Shown piece after piece: positions 5,546 through 7,532 of a stretch of 7,532 nucleotides of DNA. The notes under the pieces are model-generated. The model was not told where the DNA came from, ran no database searches, and was given only the letters and a program-made list of their open reading frames with translations. This stretch comes from an uncultured Ruminococcus sp. (GTDB lineage: Bacteria > Bacillota > Clostridia > Oscillospirales > Ruminococcaceae): the NCBI GenBank assembly GCA_937910385.1, contig CALEPT010000185.1:1-7532 (forward strand). Reading direction: 5' to 3'. Position 1 is the stretch's first letter; each line of letters starts with the position of its first letter. A program made the position numbers and the translations under genes.

Positions 5546-5585
5546 CAAAAAGCCCCAAATCTCCGATAGTACGAAGTTTGAGGCT
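5546..5585 (-). terminator. insulating terminator at the right IS end
   Basis: On the minus strand AGCCTCAAA (5585-5577) pairs with TTTGGGGCT (5559-5551), including one G-T pair, and is followed by TTTTT. It lies between the IS end and the IS promoter, so it would stop leftward transcription from the neighbouring operon from entering the transposase genes. The 11-mer TCCGATAGTAC occurs in the loop (5562-5572) and again just outside the hairpin (5536-5546). Confidence 0.65.
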
Positions 5586-5630
5586 CTCGATTATTTTGCA
5601 ATTTTTATTCGTTTTTTATCCTGGATTGGA

Positions 5631-5644
5631 GTGTGAATAGTAAC
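5631..5644 (-). repeat. right terminal inverted repeat of the IS66 element
   Basis: GTGTGAATAGTAAC is the exact complement of the left end at 3157-3170 and marks the upstream end of the IS operon. Confidence 0.9.
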
Positions 5645-5652
5645 CAGTTAAC
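5645..5652. repeat. right copy of the 8-bp target-site duplication
   Basis: CAGTTAAC directly follows the right inverted repeat and matches 3149-3156. Removing the element and one copy restores the pre-insertion sequence. Confidence 0.9.
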
Positions 5653-5665
5653 AAATATGTATCTC

Positions 5666-5706
5666 TGCTCCCTGTAGTTTGGGTTACAGGGAGCATTTTG
5701 GTTTTA
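5666..5706 (+). terminator. strong hairpin terminator, plus-strand polarity
   Basis: An 11-bp perfect stem (TGCTCCCTGTA at 5666-5676 with TACAGGGAGCA at 5685-5695) encloses an 8-nt loop and is followed by TTTTGGTTTT on the plus strand. On the minus strand no T-run follows, although the hairpin lies only about 60 bp past the GIY-YIG stop. It would protect the minus-strand operon from rightward transcription; any plus-strand transcript it served has been cut off by the IS insertion. Confidence 0.7.
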
Positions 5707-5757
5707 CTATTTCTCTACTCCTTGAAACAAGAAGTGCATCTTATCTATTCGCTTACC

Positions 5758-6486
5758 TCAATCATGGTAGAGCACCGGAGACGCCATACCTTTTTTACAA
5801 TACTTCTTAGGAAGTCTTTTATTGATGAAAAGCTGCCTTATATCATCATCTGCGACTTTGCCTATAAACTCACATCGCTTCGGCATTTCATCTGAGCGAT
5901 ACCATTTTTCGATTTCATATACTTCTACAACTATTCCATTATTGCAGGCTAAAACATAAGGTATCTTTTTTACTCTTGAGAGATTGACCTTCCAATGCTT
6001 TCTGACGGTTTCGTAAACACTTCCACGCTCGTTAAGAACATGATCATTTATCTTGATAATACAGTATTTTAAGTCAGGCTGATCTTCAAATTCTTCACAT
6101 GATAATACTCTTTGAAGTACTTCTGCACTGTTGACTCCACGGTCTGATGAATAACCGCCCTGAATATTTGTCAGTCCCGGATAGCAGTCAATAAGAGCTG
6201 CCTCGACCTCAAACGCTTCCTTCTCGGTCAGTCCATACCTTTGTATAACATGAATAACTTCGAGACCTGCTGCTTTTATCTCTCGTATCTGCTTGATCTT
6301 CTCTGAGATCTCATCTTCATCATTGCTTTCGTATGATTGTCCGTCAAAGCTCTTCAGGGCATCATTTATATGAGCATAGATTCGATTTCCTTTGCCTTTG
6401 CCCACATAGAAGGTCTGACCTGTACGTGGATCAATCAGGCGGTATACATAGTATTGAAGTTGTTCTATTACTTCTGATGTAAACAT
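5758..6486 (-). CDS. GIY-YIG nuclease-domain protein with a C-terminal domain of unknown type
   Basis: This 242-residue protein begins with a GIY-YIG nuclease-like domain: YVY (13-15) and YVG (27-29) are the paired signature strands, followed by KGKGNRIYAH (30-39, with R35 and H39), a helix carrying E95 (EVEAALID) and N107 (LTNIQGG), the usual order Tyr-Arg-Glu-Asn. This version, with KGKGNR, resembles the LEM3/COG3680-like group. Residues about 135-242 form a second domain (KYCIIKIN, PYVLACNNGIVVEVYEIEKWY, CEFIGKVADDDIRQLFINKRLP) whose 'V-L-A-x-N-x-G-I-V' strand and 'GK/RLP' end suggest a small beta-barrel reader fold of the PUA/EVE kind; this is a weak guess. The start at 6486 has TAAGGAGCT (6500-6492), which overlaps the upstream gene's stop codon, so the pair is translationally coupled. 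DNA cleavage in a defence or mobile-element context is plausible. Confidence 0.75.
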   Translation of the reverse strand: MFTSEVIEQLQYYVYRLIDPRTGQTFYVGKGKGNRIYAHINDALKSFDGQSYESNDEDEISEKIKQIREIKAAGLEVIHVIQRYGLTEKEAFEVEAALIDCYPGLTNIQGGYSSDRGVNSAEVLQRVLSCEEFEDQPDLKYCIIKINDHVLNERGSVYETVRKHWKVNLSRVKKIPYVLACNNGIVVEVYEIEKWYRSDEMPKRCEFIGKVADDDIRQLFINKRLPKKYCKKGMASPVLYHD

Positions 6487-6497
6487 ATGATAGCTCC

Positions 6498-7532
6498 TTA
6501 TTCCTGTACATTGACTTTCACAGCTCTATCGCTTGTTGCATCATATACGATTACTCTTTTTATATTCAAATCAGAGCGTTTGGTTGATAAGTAATGGTAC
6601 GCAAGAACCTGACGGATACATTTCTCATCAATATAATTGCGAACTTTAACGTCTAGTATTGTATTTGCAGTAATGTAGTCAGCCAAACCTGAGATATGCT
6701 CTATAGATAAGTCAGGATCATAATTATTGGCAGGTTTTACATTATAATACAATTCTTTCATTACAAATCTTGCAGTTCTGGATCCTAGTTCAACAACCAG
6801 CTTCACAAAATAACTGTATTTTTCCTGTACGATTTGTTGTGCAGATATTACATTGATCAGCTTAGATACACCTTTACCATAGCTGCGAACCATCAATTCT
6901 TTGTACTTAAGCATACAAGCTCTGATAATTATGCAGTCATTTATAACGTCAGTATTTGCTTCTTCCTTTGCCTGCTCTATAAAATGGCCAAGATACGATT
7001 CGCCGTATACTAAATACTTAGAATAATACTCAACGCAATATCCCACTATAGAGTTACACTTTTTATCAAGTGTAAAGTTGTTTTTTCCTTTAAAGCACTG
7101 TAGTTTTGCTTGTTCCAATTCATTTCTATATCTCGTAGTCAGGAAAGAATTGAACTTGTTATAGCTTTCAATCTTTGAACTTACATTTGAGGATTCGATC
7201 CATATCGCAGTATTATCCATACTGATTTGTTTCATCAGATCCACGCCGATTATGGCACTTTCTCTATCGTTCACAACCTTTTTATACGGAGTATACAGAA
7301 CTAATTCTTCGAGTGCCCTCTGCGATATCCTATTCATTCTTCTGATGTATTTGTTGCGTACCAAGAATTCTTCATCATCGGATGCGTTTTCAAACAAAGG
7401 CTCATATGAATACTTCAAATGATAGATCTGTCTGTTCGTTAGATTATCTTTTGTAGAGTTCATGCCATTAACTATTGATTGAAGCACATCATCAAAGCAA
7501 ATAAAATAATCGCTCGAACCGCTTATTCTATC
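6498..7532 (-). CDS. PD-(D/E)XK-like nuclease-domain protein, 5' end beyond the window
   Basis: The frame is open without a stop to the window edge, giving 344 visible residues; the true start is outside. A GTG at 7487 and an ATG at 7463 are internal candidates without ribosome sites and are probably not the start. The N-terminal two-thirds is helical and unrecognised. Residues (counted from the edge) about 179-193 (SYLGHFIEQAKEEAN) and 276-325 look like a PD-(D/E)XK core: E278, GLADYI (D285), ILDVKV (D294, K296), RQVLAYHYL (Q308, Y312), then RVIVYDA as a final strand. D-x8-D-x-K followed by a Q-x3-Y helix is typical of phage- and defence-type nucleases, but no named family is recognised. It is first of a coupled pair with the GIY-YIG gene, whose ribosome site overlaps this stop codon. 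Confidence 0.6.
   Translation of the reverse strand, partial: DRISGSSDYFICFDDVLQSIVNGMNSTKDNLTNRQIYHLKYSYEPLFENASDDEEFLVRNKYIRRMNRISQRALEELVLYTPYKKVVNDRESAIIGVDLMKQISMDNTAIWIESSNVSSKIESYNKFNSFLTTRYRNELEQAKLQCFKGKNNFTLDKKCNSIVGYCVEYYSKYLVYGESYLGHFIEQAKEEANTDVINDCIIIRACMLKYKELMVRSYGKGVSKLINVISAQQIVQEKYSYFVKLVVELGSRTARFVMKELYYNVKPANNYDPDLSIEHISGLADYITANTILDVKVRNYIDEKCIRQVLAYHYLSTKRSDLNIKRVIVYDATSDRAVKVNVQE

Larger units (their letters stand above)
3157..5644 (-). mobile_element. complete IS66-family insertion sequence (2488 bp)
   Basis: The element is bounded by perfect 14-bp inverted repeats (GTTACTATTCACAC at 3157-3170 and its complement at 5631-5644) and flanked by the direct repeat CAGTTAAC. 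It carries two minus-strand genes, an accessory protein (5038-5403) and the transposase (3239-5017), one promoter (5441-5469), and minus-direction terminators near both ends (3193-3215 and 5546-5585). Classical three-gene IS66 elements also carry tnpA and tnpB (Orf2). Neither is recognisable here, so it belongs to a reduced subgroup. Both genes are intact, so it may be active. Confidence 0.93.

Noticed and set aside
5404..5601. N-terminal extension of the IS accessory protein
   Set aside because: The extra codons cover the consensus promoter and operator boxes. The ATG at 5403 has a ribosome site and begins the protein-like part.
5698..5895. Plus-strand open frame of 65 residues
   Set aside because: It overlaps the terminator T-run and the antisense of the GIY-YIG gene end, with no supporting motif.

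Overview
The window looks like low-GC DNA from an anaerobic Firmicute of the class Clostridia, perhaps a Ruminococcus-like gut or rumen bacterium. This is inferred from strong AAAGGAGG-type ribosome sites, near-consensus TTGACA-17-TATAAT promoters, AT-rich spacers and the style of the IS66-family transposase. No rRNA, tRNA or taxonomically decisive gene is present, so the assignment is tentative.

Layout: (1) 1-698 is gene-poor. It holds two short minus-strand open frames that look like gene remnants, a strong plus-strand hairpin terminator at 490-523, and the promoter of the first large gene. (2) 699-2630 (+) encodes a 643-residue protein with an N-terminal GHKL (Hsp90/MutL/MORC-like) ATPase domain and a C-terminal PD-(D/E)XK nuclease-like domain resembling the core of Shedu (DUF4263) defence proteins. 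(3) 2631-3148 has no convincing gene but is rich in signals: four GCCGACG repeats, a bidirectional terminator, two strong promoters facing each other (each with its own palindrome), a 15-bp perfect inverted repeat, and a further terminator. A small structured RNA or sense/antisense RNA pair is the best reading. (4) 3157-5644 is a complete IS66-family insertion sequence with 14-bp perfect terminal inverted repeats and a perfect 8-bp target duplication (CAGTTAAC). It carries a DDE transposase and an unusual 121-residue accessory gene under a consensus promoter embedded in ATTGGTA/TACCAAT boxes. (5) 5653-7532 holds a plus-strand terminator and then a two-gene minus-strand operon: a GIY-YIG nuclease-like protein and, upstream of it, a PD-(D/E)XK-like protein whose 5' end lies beyond the window.

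Apart from the IS, every large protein here carries a nuclease-like fold. The ATPase-nuclease and the GIY-YIG/PD-(D/E)XK operon point toward each other and were separated by only about 640 bp before the IS inserted. This resembles a defence or genome-conflict island. The strongest candidate for an under-described system is the single-gene GHKL-ATPase/Shedu-like nuclease. The convergent-promoter RNA locus is the second. Functions are inferred from motifs read by eye; no database search was possible.
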